From Streptomyces dengpaensis (lineage in GTDB: Bacteria > Actinomycetota > Actinomycetes > Streptomycetales > Streptomycetaceae), in NCBI RefSeq assembly GCF_002946835.1, contig NZ_CP026652.1, positions 6,262,001 to 6,326,000 of the forward strand: a DNA stretch of 64,000 bases, given 5' to 3'. Position 1 is the first letter of the stretch. Every line of letters begins with the position of its first letter. The notes below the pieces were generated by a model, which was given only the letters and a program-made list of their open reading frames with translations, ran no database searches and was not told the DNA's origin. Positions 25,629 through 33,473 of this stretch are shown here, piece after piece. A program made the position numbers and the translations under genes.

Positions 25629-25706
25629 CCCTCTGGATGTCCATCAGGCCCTAGCCCTCTGGATGTCCATCAGGCCCTTGCCCTCTGGATGTCCATCAGG
25701 CCCTTG
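25619..25706 (+). repeat. 26-bp tandem repeat over the nsrR stop codon
   Basis: CAGGCCCTAGCCCTCTGGAT plus GTCCAT, copies at 25619-25644, 25645-25670 and 25671-25696, with a partial at 25697-25706. The first copy contains the last sense codons and the TAG stop of nsrR; copies differ by one base. Confidence 0.9.
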
Positions 25707-25750
25707 ATTCTCCAGCTCTTCGCGGCAGCTCAGTAGCCCTTCGCGACGCT

Positions 25751-26938
25751 CTAGGGCTGCGCGAGCCAGAGGTCCGGGCCGAACACCTCGTAGTGGATGT
25801 CGGCGGCCGCCACGCCCTTCCCGATGAGCTGCTCCCGTACGGCCCGCATGAAGGGCAGCGGACCGCACAGGTACGCGCGCGTGCCTGACGGAATCGCCAC
25901 TCCGGAGAGGTCGACCAGGCCCGTGCGGTCGGCCGGGTGCCCCGGCTCCGGCCGGTCGTACCAGAAGTGGACGGCCGCGTCCGGCAGCTTGCCCGCGTAG
26001 GCCTCGTGGTCGGCGCGCAGGGCGTGCTCGGCCGGGGACCGGTCCGCGTGGACGACGGTGACCGGGGCGCGGTGCCCGGTGGCCGCGAGCTGTTCCAGCA
26101 TCGCGATCATCGGGGTCACGCCGATCCCGGCGGAGGCGAGCAGGAGGGGCGCGTCGTCGGCGTCCAGCACCAGATCGCCGTACGGATCGGAGAGCCACAG
26201 CCTGCTGCCCTCGTGCACGCGCGCGTGGAGGTGGTTCGACACCTCGCCGTCGGGGGTGGCGCCCCCGTGCACGCGCTTGACGCCGATCTGGCGCACGGGC
26301 GAGCCCGGAGCGCTGGAGAGGCTGTACTGGCGTATCTGACGGGCCCCGTCGGGCAGTTCGACCCGCACCGAGACGTACTGTCCCGCCCGGAAGTCCGGCA
26401 CCGGGCCGTCGTCGGCCGGGCGCAGCCGGAAGGTCGCGACGTCCGCGGTCTCCTCGACGCGTCCGACGACCTCCCACTCCCGCCATCCACCACCGCCGCG
26501 CTCCTCGGACAGCCGCCGCTCGATGGCGATGAGGGCGTTCGCCATCAGCCAGTAGACCTCGTCCCAGGCGGCCGCGACCTCGGGGGTGACCGCGTCGCCG
26601 AGCACCCCGGCGATGCCCGCGAAGAGGTGCTCGTGGACGACCTTGTACTGCTCGGGCTCGATGCCCAGGGAGGCGTGCTTGTGGGCGATGCGCTGAAGCA
26701 TCGCGTCGGGGCGCTCGTCCGGGTGCTCCACGAGGTACTTGGCGAAGGCGGCGATCGACCCCGCCAGGGCCTGGCGCTGGGTGCCGTCCGCTTGGTTGCC
26801 GCGGTTGAAGAGATCGCGCAGCAGCTCGGGGTGCGCGGCGAACAGCCCGTCGTAGAAGCGGTCGGTGATCTCACCGATGGCGGCGCCGACGACGGGGAGG
26901 GTGGCGCGCACGGTGGCGGCGGACTGCTCGGACAGCAT
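25751..26938 (-). CDS. hmpA: flavohemoprotein nitric oxide dioxygenase
   Basis: 395 aa. Converts NO to nitrate with O2 and NAD(P)H. The N-terminal globin domain (1-140) has FNRGNQADGTQRQALA (the Gln-containing E helix) and the proximal His in RIAHKHASLGI. An FAD domain follows with RQYSLSS (FAD-binding RxYS) and GEVSNHLH, then an NAD domain with LLLASAGIGVTPM and YLCGPLPFM, ending YEVFGPD. ATG 26936-26938 has TTAGGAG 7 bases upstream. A perfect palindrome at 27007-27029 is a likely NsrR operator. Confidence 0.95.
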   Translation of the reverse strand: MLSEQSAATVRATLPVVGAAIGEITDRFYDGLFAAHPELLRDLFNRGNQADGTQRQALAGSIAAFAKYLVEHPDERPDAMLQRIAHKHASLGIEPEQYKVVHEHLFAGIAGVLGDAVTPEVAAAWDEVYWLMANALIAIERRLSEERGGGGWREWEVVGRVEETADVATFRLRPADDGPVPDFRAGQYVSVRVELPDGARQIRQYSLSSAPGSPVRQIGVKRVHGGATPDGEVSNHLHARVHEGSRLWLSDPYGDLVLDADDAPLLLASAGIGVTPMIAMLEQLAATGHRAPVTVVHADRSPAEHALRADHEAYAGKLPDAAVHFWYDRPEPGHPADRTGLVDLSGVAIPSGTRAYLCGPLPFMRAVREQLIGKGVAAADIHYEVFGPDLWLAQP

Positions 26939-27006
26939 CAGGACTCCTAAGGGGCCGAGGCGGGAAGGGGCGGTTGCGGCCCCTCGTCTGCACGGCACGG
27001 TAGTAA

Positions 27007-27029
27007 AATTTGCATCTGAAATGCAAATT
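27007..27029. promoter_or_regulatory. candidate NsrR operator upstream of hmpA
   Basis: Perfect inverted repeat AATTTGCAT, 5-base spacer CTGAA, ATGCAAATT, 69 bp before the hmpA ATG. It is strikingly AT-rich in this genome. Half-sites resemble the NsrR motif known from other bacteria (ATGCAT-type half-sites). Confidence 0.75.
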
Positions 27030-27268
27030 AAAACGACCGGGTGTGAGGAAGGCGGCGGTCGGCCATTTCAGAGACGCGGGCGAGCAGGCAAGATGGGCGT
27101 CAGAGCAGTACACCTGCCGTACGCGAGGCGTTCAGGCCGCGGCCGCTGGGGCGATCAAGGTCCGCAACGCGCACGAAATGGTGTTGTGGTGGGATGCTCA
27201 GGTACGCCGATCGTCTCCGAGGCGTGGGAGCAGGCGGCCTGACCAGCAACGATGGGTGGAAGCGGAAG

Positions 27269-28630
27269 ATGGACAAGCAGCAGGAGTTCGTGCTCCGGAC
27301 ACTGGAGGAGCGGGACATCCGCTTCGTACGCCTGTGGTTCACGGACGTGCTCGGCTTCCTCAAGTCGGTGGCCGTGGCCCCGGCCGAACTGGAACAGGCC
27401 TTCGACGAGGGCATCGGGTTCGACGGCTCGGCGATCGAGGGCTTCGCCCGGGTGTACGAGTCCGACATGATCGCCAAGCCGGACCCGTCGACCTTCCAGG
27501 TCCTGCCGTGGCGCGCGGAGGCCCCCGGTACGGCCCGTATGTTCTGCGACATCCTCATGCCGGACGGCTCCCCGTCCTTCGCCGACCCGCGCTACGTCCT
27601 CAAGCGCGCCCTGGCGAAGACCTCCGACCTGGGCTTCACCTTCTACACCCACCCGGAGATCGAGTTCTTCCTGCTGAAGGACCGCCCGCTGGACGGTTCG
27701 CGGCCCACCCCCGCCGACAACTCCGGCTACTTCGACCACACCCCGCAGAACGTCGGCATGGACTTCCGCCGCCAGGCCATCACCATGCTGGAGTCGATGG
27801 GCATCTCGGTCGAGTTCTCCCACCACGAGGGCGCCCCCGGCCAGCAGGAGATCGACCTGCGCTACGCCGACGCGCTCTCCACGGCCGACAACATCATGAC
27901 GTTCCGCCTCGTCATGAAGCAGGTCGCGCTGGAGCAGGGCGTGCAGGCGACCTTCATGCCCAAGCCCTTCTCCGAGCACCCCGGCTCCGGCATGCACACC
28001 CACCTCTCCCTCTTCGAGGGCGACCGCAACGCGTTCTACGAGTCCGGCGCGGAGTACCAGCTCTCCAAGGTCGGCCGCTCCTTCATCGCGGGCCTGCTGA
28101 AGCACGCGGGGGAGATCTCCGCCGTCACCAACCAGTGGGTCAACTCCTACAAGCGCATCTGGGGCGGCTCGGAGCGCACGGCCGGCGCCGGCGGCGAGGC
28201 CCCCTCGTACATCTGCTGGGGCCACAACAACCGCTCCGCCCTCGTCCGCGTCCCGATGTACAAGCCCGGCAAGACCGGCTCCGCGCGCGTCGAGGTCCGC
28301 TCCCTCGACTCGGGCGCGAACCCGTACCTGGCCTACGCGCTGCTGCTGGCGGCGGGCCTCAAGGGCATCGAAGAGGGCTACGAGCTCCCGCCCGGCGCCG
28401 ACGACGACGTCTGGGCCCTCTCCGACGCCGAGCGCCGCGCCATGGGCATCGAGCCCCTGCCGCAGAACCTCGGCGAGGCCCTGGACCTGATGCAGCGCAG
28501 CGAACTCGTCGCCGAGACCCTCGGCGAGCACGTCTTCGACTTCTTCCTGCGCAACAAGAAGTCGGAGTGGGAGGAGTACCGCTCCGAGGTGACGGCGTTC
28601 GAGCTGCGGAAGAACCTGCCGGTGCTGTAA
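27269..28630 (+). CDS. glnA2: glutamine synthetase-like enzyme GlnA2 (probable gamma-glutamylpolyamine synthetase)
   Basis: 453-aa GSI-type ligase. Motifs: GFDGSAIEGFARVYESDM (beta-grasp), HPEIEFFLL (metal Glu), HHEGAPGQQEIDLRYADAL (metal and ATP), FMPKPFSEHPGSGMHTHLSL and NNRSALVRVP. As I recall, the S. coelicolor orthologue (SCO2241) does not make glutamine but glutamylates polyamines for their breakdown; this role is inferred here. It lies beyond nsrR-hmpA and 4.8 kb before glnE. ATG 27269 is chosen because GGAAG precedes it and homology starts there. A clear terminator follows. Confidence 0.9.
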   Translation: MDKQQEFVLRTLEERDIRFVRLWFTDVLGFLKSVAVAPAELEQAFDEGIGFDGSAIEGFARVYESDMIAKPDPSTFQVLPWRAEAPGTARMFCDILMPDGSPSFADPRYVLKRALAKTSDLGFTFYTHPEIEFFLLKDRPLDGSRPTPADNSGYFDHTPQNVGMDFRRQAITMLESMGISVEFSHHEGAPGQQEIDLRYADALSTADNIMTFRLVMKQVALEQGVQATFMPKPFSEHPGSGMHTHLSLFEGDRNAFYESGAEYQLSKVGRSFIAGLLKHAGEISAVTNQWVNSYKRIWGGSERTAGAGGEAPSYICWGHNNRSALVRVPMYKPGKTGSARVEVRSLDSGANPYLAYALLLAAGLKGIEEGYELPPGADDDVWALSDAERRAMGIEPLPQNLGEALDLMQRSELVAETLGEHVFDFFLRNKKSEWEEYRSEVTAFELRKNLPVL

Positions 28631-28663
28631 GCGCGGTCAGGGCGGGTAACCCGCAAGAACATC

Positions 28664-28700
28664 CCGCAGGGCCGACGGTCACCGACCGCTGGCCCTGCGG
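28664..28700 (+). terminator. terminator after glnA2
   Basis: CCGCAGGGCC (28664-28673) pairs perfectly with GGCCCTGCGG (28691-28700). The loop itself contains GGTCACCGACC, which can fold as a smaller hairpin. 33 bp after the glnA2 stop. Confidence 0.75.
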
Positions 28701-28729
28701 CGTCTGACTGGCCATGAGGCTGACCACCT

Positions 28730-28960
28730 TTGGCAGAGGCGTGGTCAAGTCAGCGCGTGAGGTTGATCATCGGCAATCCCGACACGGCAGTCATCCCGGG
28801 CGAGGCCGTCGACCGATACTGCCTCATCGGGCCCAGGGCGCACGCTGAGAAGCTGCGTACCCTGCGTGATCTGGGCGTCGACCAGTGCGTCGGCTGTACC
28901 AGGCACGGCGTGCGGGAGACGGTCGTCGATGCGTGCGGCGTCGACATGGCGTCGATGCGC
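28730..28960 (+). pseudogene. relic of a luciferase-like (F420-type) monooxygenase C-terminus
   Basis: The frame reads VDRYCLIGPRAHAEKLRTLR, then DLGVDQCVG, and later RETVVDACGVD. This resembles the end of LLM-class flavin/F420 oxidoreductases (CLIGxPEHxVERLRxLxDLGVDQF ... ETxDAYG). No N-terminal barrel is present, there is no convincing start, and the reading frame runs on antisense to the LuxR-family gene. Best read as a degraded 3' fragment. Moderate confidence, as identification rests on motif resemblance. Confidence 0.5.
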
Positions 28961-31666
28961 TCAGGCCGGCTCCGGCGGAGGTGGCTCCAGCAGGTGGGCA
29001 AGCTCGGTGCGGCTGGCCACGCCCAGCTTCGCGGAAAGCCGGTAGAGGTGGCCCTCCACGGTGCGCACGGAGACGGTGAGCCGGTCCGCGATCTGCTGAT
29101 TGCTCAGCCCTGCCGCCGCCAGCAGCGCGATCTCGCGTTCGCGGCGGGTCAGGGGCAGCGGGCGGGCCCAGGCGAGCAGGGCCGGGGTGCGGACGCCTTG
29201 ACAGGCGGTGACAAGACGATCGGCAGCGGCGGCCGCCGTGCTCGCGGACCCGGCACGGCCAGCCCGCTGGAAGGCGTCGGCGGCCTGGGCATGGGCGTCG
29301 GCAGCGGCGACCGGGGCGCCGGTGCGTGCCAGGTCGTCGGCGGCCGCGCGCAGTGCCTCGCCGTCGTCCGCGTGCAGCGCCGCAGCGTGCCGAGCGGCAC
29401 CGCGCCCCGCCGGACCGTCCACCTCTTCCGCCAGCTCCGCGAGCCGCTCCGCCGTGGCCCGGCCGGCGTCCCCGAGGCGGACCGCGCAGTGCAGCGCCCA
29501 CACCTCATAGCCCGGGTGCCCGCGCGCCGCCGCCAGTTTCGCGCCGGTGCGGGCGTGAGCCAACGCTTCGCTCAGCGCACCCTCCGCCGCCGCCGTCCAG
29601 GCCCGCGTCACCCACAGCTCCGGATCCCGGACGGCGAACGTCGGGCTGTGTACGGACTCGGCCTGGGCCAGCGTCCGCCGGGCGGCCCCCATGCGACCGC
29701 GCAGCGCGTGCGCCCGGGCCAGAGCTACCAGAGCGAACAGCAGGAATCCGCCCGCGTTGCCGTGCTCGCGCAGCCCGCCGACGGCGTCCCGCAGCAGGCG
29801 TTCGGCATCGCCGGGACGGCCCTGTTCCAGCAGTGCCTCGCCGAGCACGCAGCCGGACAGCTCGGCGCCGAACGGGATGTTCACGTCCACCGTCCGGTAG
29901 GCCAGCGCCAGCGCCACCGCCTCCTCGGTCCGCCCCGCCAGCCACTCCCCGGCGACCTCGGCGAGCGACAGCGGAATCCGCAGAAACCCCAGCTGCCAGG
30001 AGCGTGCCATCGCCGCCCGCGCCTGCGCTGCCGAGTCCCGTGCGAGGCGGCTCTGGCCGCGGACGGCGTGGGCGACGGTACGGGTGAGGTTGGCGAGGAG
30101 GACGGGTTCGGGGGCTCCTGTCGCGGTGCCCGCCGGCGCCGCCGTGGCTGCATCGTGCAGGGCGTCCGTGTCCCCGGCCGCGGCCAGGAGCCGGAGGTAG
30201 GAGCGGATCGCGGCGAGATAGCGGTGGGCGACCGGATCGTGCAGGTGTGTGGCCGTCGCCGCGAGTGCGTCCAGGGCCCCCGCCGTGTCCTGGGCGACCA
30301 GAGCGAGACCCAGAATCTGCGGCACGGCGGCCTGGACGTGTTCCAGGTCGCTTCGGGCGAGATCCGTCAACACGCCCAGTTCCGCCGGGAGGTCGTCCGC
30401 CCGGGTGTGCGCCATGACCGCCGTGGTGACGATGAGCTGTGCCGGGAATCCGGCCCCCGCCGCCAGTGCGGCCCGTGCCAGCCGCTCGGCCAGCGGCATG
30501 TCGACGAGGAGCGCCGCCTGCCCGGCCGCCCGCAGCGAAAGCCTGGCGTCGGGCGGCAGATCGGAGTCGAGGCGCAGCAGGGCCCTGCGCAGGAGATGTG
30601 TGGGGGGCTCGGCTGCTTCGGCCGTGTCGCTCGGTTCCAGCGCGCGGGCCAGCATCCCCCGCAGGCGCCGCCCCCGAAGCCGCCTCATCCTCGCGCGGCG
30701 GACCTCCCCGTACAGCGGGTGGGCGAGCCGGGCCAGGAGCCGCCCGTCGTCCTCCACGACGGTGAGCAGCCCGCGCTCTTCCGCGGCCTCGACCGCATCC
30801 GCCGCCCCGGGCGACACCAGGCCGCTCAGCAGCCGGGTGCCGAGAGGTTCGCCGAGGGCCAACAGGTCGACGATCTCGCCGACCGCGTCCGGGAGTTCAC
30901 CCATGCTCGCCGCGACCAGGTCCGCGAGCGCCGGGGTCACCGTTGCGACGCCCTTCCAGCGCCACGTCTCCGCCGCCTCGTACAGACCGCCTGACGCCCG
31001 CTCGCCCTCGACCAGATGCCGCAGGAACAGCGCGTTGCCCTCCGTCAGCCGCCACAGTCGTTCGGCCGACACGGCGTCCAGCGGCCCGCCCAGCACCGCC
31101 GTCAGCAGCTCCGCGCACTCCTGGAGGCCGAGCGGGGGGACGTCGAGGCGCCGTAGCCGCCCGCCCTTCCACAGCCCGGTCACCGCCTCCGGCACGGGCA
31201 CACCGGAGCGGACCGTCACCACCAGCCCGGCCGCTCCCTCCAGAGCCAACTGCTGGACCAGGAGCGCGGAGAGATCGTCCAGTAGGTGCGCGTCGTCCAC
31301 GCCCACCACGAGCCCACCCCGGCCCGCGCCCCGGCACATCGCCTGCAGGGTGCGGTGCAGGGCTTCGGCGGGGCCGGTGTCCCCGGGCGCGGCCCAGGCG
31401 GCAAACGCGCCCAGCGGGACGGCGCGCGCGGTCGGGGTGCCTACTGCCCAGTGCGTCAGCGCTCCGCGCCGGGCCGCGTCGGCCAGGGCCTCTCTGGCCA
31501 GCCGGGTCTTCCCTACCCCCGGTGGTCCGATCAGTACGGTCCCGGCGGGGTGGGCCGCGAGCGGGGCGATGGTTGCCGTGGCCGTCGGGACGCGCCCCGT
31601 GGCGAGCGTTCCCTCGATGATCCGCATGTGCTCGGACCGCCCGGCCAGCGGCCAGTCAGGCGTCAT
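28961..31666 (-). CDS. LAL-type LuxR family transcriptional regulator (ATPase plus HTH)
   Basis: 901 aa. An N-terminal AAA/STAND ATPase has Walker A GPPGVGKTRLA at residues 47-57 and Walker B-like GLVVGVDDAHLLDD. A long helical, TPR-like central region is followed by a C-terminal LuxR/GerE helix-turn-helix: LTRREREIALLAAAGLSNQQ then RLTVSVRTVEGHLYRL. This is the MalT/LAL architecture. Inducer and targets unknown. No ligand-specific neighbour lies nearby; upstream (plus strand) is a small secreted protein gene. Start ATG 31664-31666 has a poor SD. Confidence 0.9.
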   Translation of the reverse strand: MTPDWPLAGRSEHMRIIEGTLATGRVPTATATIAPLAAHPAGTVLIGPPGVGKTRLAREALADAARRGALTHWAVGTPTARAVPLGAFAAWAAPGDTGPAEALHRTLQAMCRGAGRGGLVVGVDDAHLLDDLSALLVQQLALEGAAGLVVTVRSGVPVPEAVTGLWKGGRLRRLDVPPLGLQECAELLTAVLGGPLDAVSAERLWRLTEGNALFLRHLVEGERASGGLYEAAETWRWKGVATVTPALADLVAASMGELPDAVGEIVDLLALGEPLGTRLLSGLVSPGAADAVEAAEERGLLTVVEDDGRLLARLAHPLYGEVRRARMRRLRGRRLRGMLARALEPSDTAEAAEPPTHLLRRALLRLDSDLPPDARLSLRAAGQAALLVDMPLAERLARAALAAGAGFPAQLIVTTAVMAHTRADDLPAELGVLTDLARSDLEHVQAAVPQILGLALVAQDTAGALDALAATATHLHDPVAHRYLAAIRSYLRLLAAAGDTDALHDAATAAPAGTATGAPEPVLLANLTRTVAHAVRGQSRLARDSAAQARAAMARSWQLGFLRIPLSLAEVAGEWLAGRTEEAVALALAYRTVDVNIPFGAELSGCVLGEALLEQGRPGDAERLLRDAVGGLREHGNAGGFLLFALVALARAHALRGRMGAARRTLAQAESVHSPTFAVRDPELWVTRAWTAAAEGALSEALAHARTGAKLAAARGHPGYEVWALHCAVRLGDAGRATAERLAELAEEVDGPAGRGAARHAAALHADDGEALRAAADDLARTGAPVAAADAHAQAADAFQRAGRAGSASTAAAAADRLVTACQGVRTPALLAWARPLPLTRREREIALLAAAGLSNQQIADRLTVSVRTVEGHLYRLSAKLGVASRTELAHLLEPPPPEPA

Positions 31667-32001
31667 GAGCCGAGCGTAGGGACGGCGGCGGCCGCCCGGT
31701 ACGCCGGAATCGGACGGTCCCCCCGCGGCCCGTCACCGTCCTTTCGGATTCGAGTAGCCGACTACTCGTGCCGCGCCCCCGAACCCCACAGATGCTGGCT
31801 GAGCCTCGCTCGACTGGAACGGGGCAACAGGTGGACCGCCCGTCCGGCAGCCGGAGGGGGAACCGGTGTGGAGCAGAGGGCGCACCGCGCACGCCGGCCA
31901 GGCGGCCACCGGACAGGAATGACGGGGGAGAACCACAGGTCGATGGATCCCAACATCGACCGGACCACCGTCCTTCGCCCACCAGAAGTAAGGACAAGGA
32001 C

Positions 32002-32496
32002 GTGAATCGAACGAAATCCACACAACGCCGCACAGTGGGCGGGCTCGCCGCCCTTTTGCTGGCCGCCGGCACGGTGGGCGTCGCGTTGGCGGCCCCGGCC
32101 CAGGCGCGTCAGGCGGAGGAGGCCGTCACACAGGCCTCGCCCGCCGCGGACCGGTACGAGCGGGTGTTCAAATTCAGGGGCTCCGCCGCGGGTGACTGCC
32201 GGCGTCTCGCTGGGGCGACCTGGAAGCTCTCGTCAGACGGCCGCGCCTACTTCAAGGGCAAGTTCTGGAGCAGCAGTGGCGACGACGCCTGGCTGATGCG
32301 CGCCAAGCTGCTCGACAGCGACGGCGGCCTGATCGGCTACATCCGCACCACCAACGGGCCGGGCCCCGGCGATCGCACCAAGTTCGTCTTCAATCTGCCG
32401 GAGTCGAACCAGCTCTACTCCTACGGCCGGAACGGCCGGTTCTCGTCCCATCTCTGGGACGAGATCGACACCATCAGCCTGACGCGCCACTGCTGA
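32002..32496 (+). CDS. small secreted protein (DUF6294-like)
   Basis: 164 aa with a typical Sec signal (RRTVGGLAALLLAAGTVGVALAA, predicted cut after APAQA). The mature part is a small beta-rich domain: FKFRGSAAGDCRRLAGATWKL ... GRAYFKGKFWSSSGDDAWLM ... DTISLTRHC. There are two Cys (one near the start of the domain, one at the very C-terminus) that could form a disulfide. It resembles a Streptomyces family I believe is DUF6294; function unknown. GTG 32002 follows AAGGACAAGGA. A perfect hairpin terminator follows. Confidence 0.8.
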   Translation: MNRTKSTQRRTVGGLAALLLAAGTVGVALAAPAQARQAEEAVTQASPAADRYERVFKFRGSAAGDCRRLAGATWKLSSDGRAYFKGKFWSSSGDDAWLMRAKLLDSDGGLIGYIRTTNGPGPGDRTKFVFNLPESNQLYSYGRNGRFSSHLWDEIDTISLTRHC

Positions 32497-32527
32497 CGGC
32501 GGCGTCCGCCGCGGCACATGAGAACCG

Positions 32528-32554
32528 CCGGGCAGCGGCGTCACCGCTGCCCGG
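32528..32554 (+). terminator. terminator after the small secreted protein gene
   Basis: Perfect 11-bp stem CCGGGCAGCGG/CCGCTGCCCGG with 5-base loop CGTCA, 32 bp after the stop codon. Confidence 0.75.
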
Positions 32555-32611
32555 CCGTTCGGTTGCCGACGAGGGTCGGCCACGTACACCCTGTGCACGC
32601 GGGACAGTGTC

Positions 32612-32764
32612 GGCCTGCCGCAGCCCGGCTCGCTCACGCCACGCCTTGATCTGCCGGCCGACCGCCTTCAGTACGGCACCGGAGTCGTCCTCGGGACCGT
32701 TGTCCCAACCCGAACCCTCCGCACCCTCCGCCAACACATGGTCCGTGTTGTTCAGGGTGCGCAC
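32612..32764 (-). pseudogene. N-terminal relic of an XRE-family (DUF5753-type) regulator
   Basis: From a GTG at 32762-32764 the frame reads about 51 residues ending SGAVLKAVGRQIKAWRERAG, then LRQAD. That is the beginning of Streptomyces XRE-type helix-turn-helix regulators. The recognition helix and all the rest are missing; the following codons give unrelated Arg/Pro/Ser-rich sequence. Probably a truncated remnant. Confidence 0.5.
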
Positions 32765-32830
32765 GGACGACTACGCTGAGTGACGTGCATCAGAAATTCG
32801 CCCAACCCGTCGCCCTGGCGCATCCCAGGG

Positions 32831-33274
32831 CTACCGCTGTGCCGCCAGCTCCGTCAGTAGCTGGTGGAGTGGCTCGGTGGCGCGGCGGCGGTACTCCTGG
32901 ATGGCCCACCCGTTTCCGTCCGGGTCCTTGAAGTACATGAACGTGGCGCCGTCCTGTGGTGCGTACTCCTGGGGCTCGCTGAGCTGGAGGCCGCGGGCCG
33001 TGAGTTCCTCGTACGCCGCTTTGGCGTCCGTGACGCACAGCTGCATTCCGTGGTACGTCCCCGGCTGCGGCGTCCCCGTCGGGATCTGCAGGCCGTCGAT
33101 GAGCGCGATGGAGCACCCCGACCCGGGCGGCGTCAGCTGGACGATCCGCACCCCCTCCATCACCTCGCCGTCCAGGTCGACGTGGAAGCCGACCTTGTCC
33201 CGGTAGAACTCCTTCGCCCGGTCCACGTCCGATACCGGGAGCAGGATCACTTCGAGGGTCATGTCCATCGCCAT
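32831..33274 (-). CDS. VOC (glyoxalase/bleomycin-resistance fold) family protein
   Basis: 147 aa. Two beta-alpha-beta-beta-beta modules: MTLEVILLPVSDVDRAKEFYRD at the N-terminus, and GMQLCVTDAKAAYEEL ... TFMYFKDPDGNGWAIQEY at the C-terminus. FKDPDGNGWAIQE is the usual VOC closing motif with a metal-ligand-position Glu. Could be a dioxygenase, glyoxalase or drug-binding protein; substrate unknown. ATG 33272-33274 has AAGGAG 7 bases upstream, better than the ATG six bases inside. Divergent from glnE with tandem repeats between. Confidence 0.85.
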   Translation of the reverse strand: MAMDMTLEVILLPVSDVDRAKEFYRDKVGFHVDLDGEVMEGVRIVQLTPPGSGCSIALIDGLQIPTGTPQPGTYHGMQLCVTDAKAAYEELTARGLQLSEPQEYAPQDGATFMYFKDPDGNGWAIQEYRRRATEPLHQLLTELAAQR

Positions 33275-33294
33275 CGTGTGACTCCTTCTTCGTC

Positions 33295-33352
33295 GCATGC
33301 GGGTTTCACGCAGCTTCAGCATGCGGGTTTCATGCGGCTTCATGCGGGCTTA
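33295..33352 (+). repeat. 24-bp tandem repeat, about 2.5 copies, between VOC gene and glnE
   Basis: GCATGCGGGTTTCACGCAGC plus TTCA at 33295-33318, repeated with changes at 33319-33341 and partly at 33342-33352. It sits just upstream of the VOC gene, where its promoter should be. Confidence 0.75.
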
Positions 33353-33473
33353 CGGCACTTCCTGCGGAAGTGGAATGCCGTGCGGGGCGCCACCCTGGGG
33401 GCCGGGGATAGGCTCAGGTTTGTACGGCCCTGATCCCATGGCCTGTGCGAGTTCCATCCGACGGGAGGCCGGG

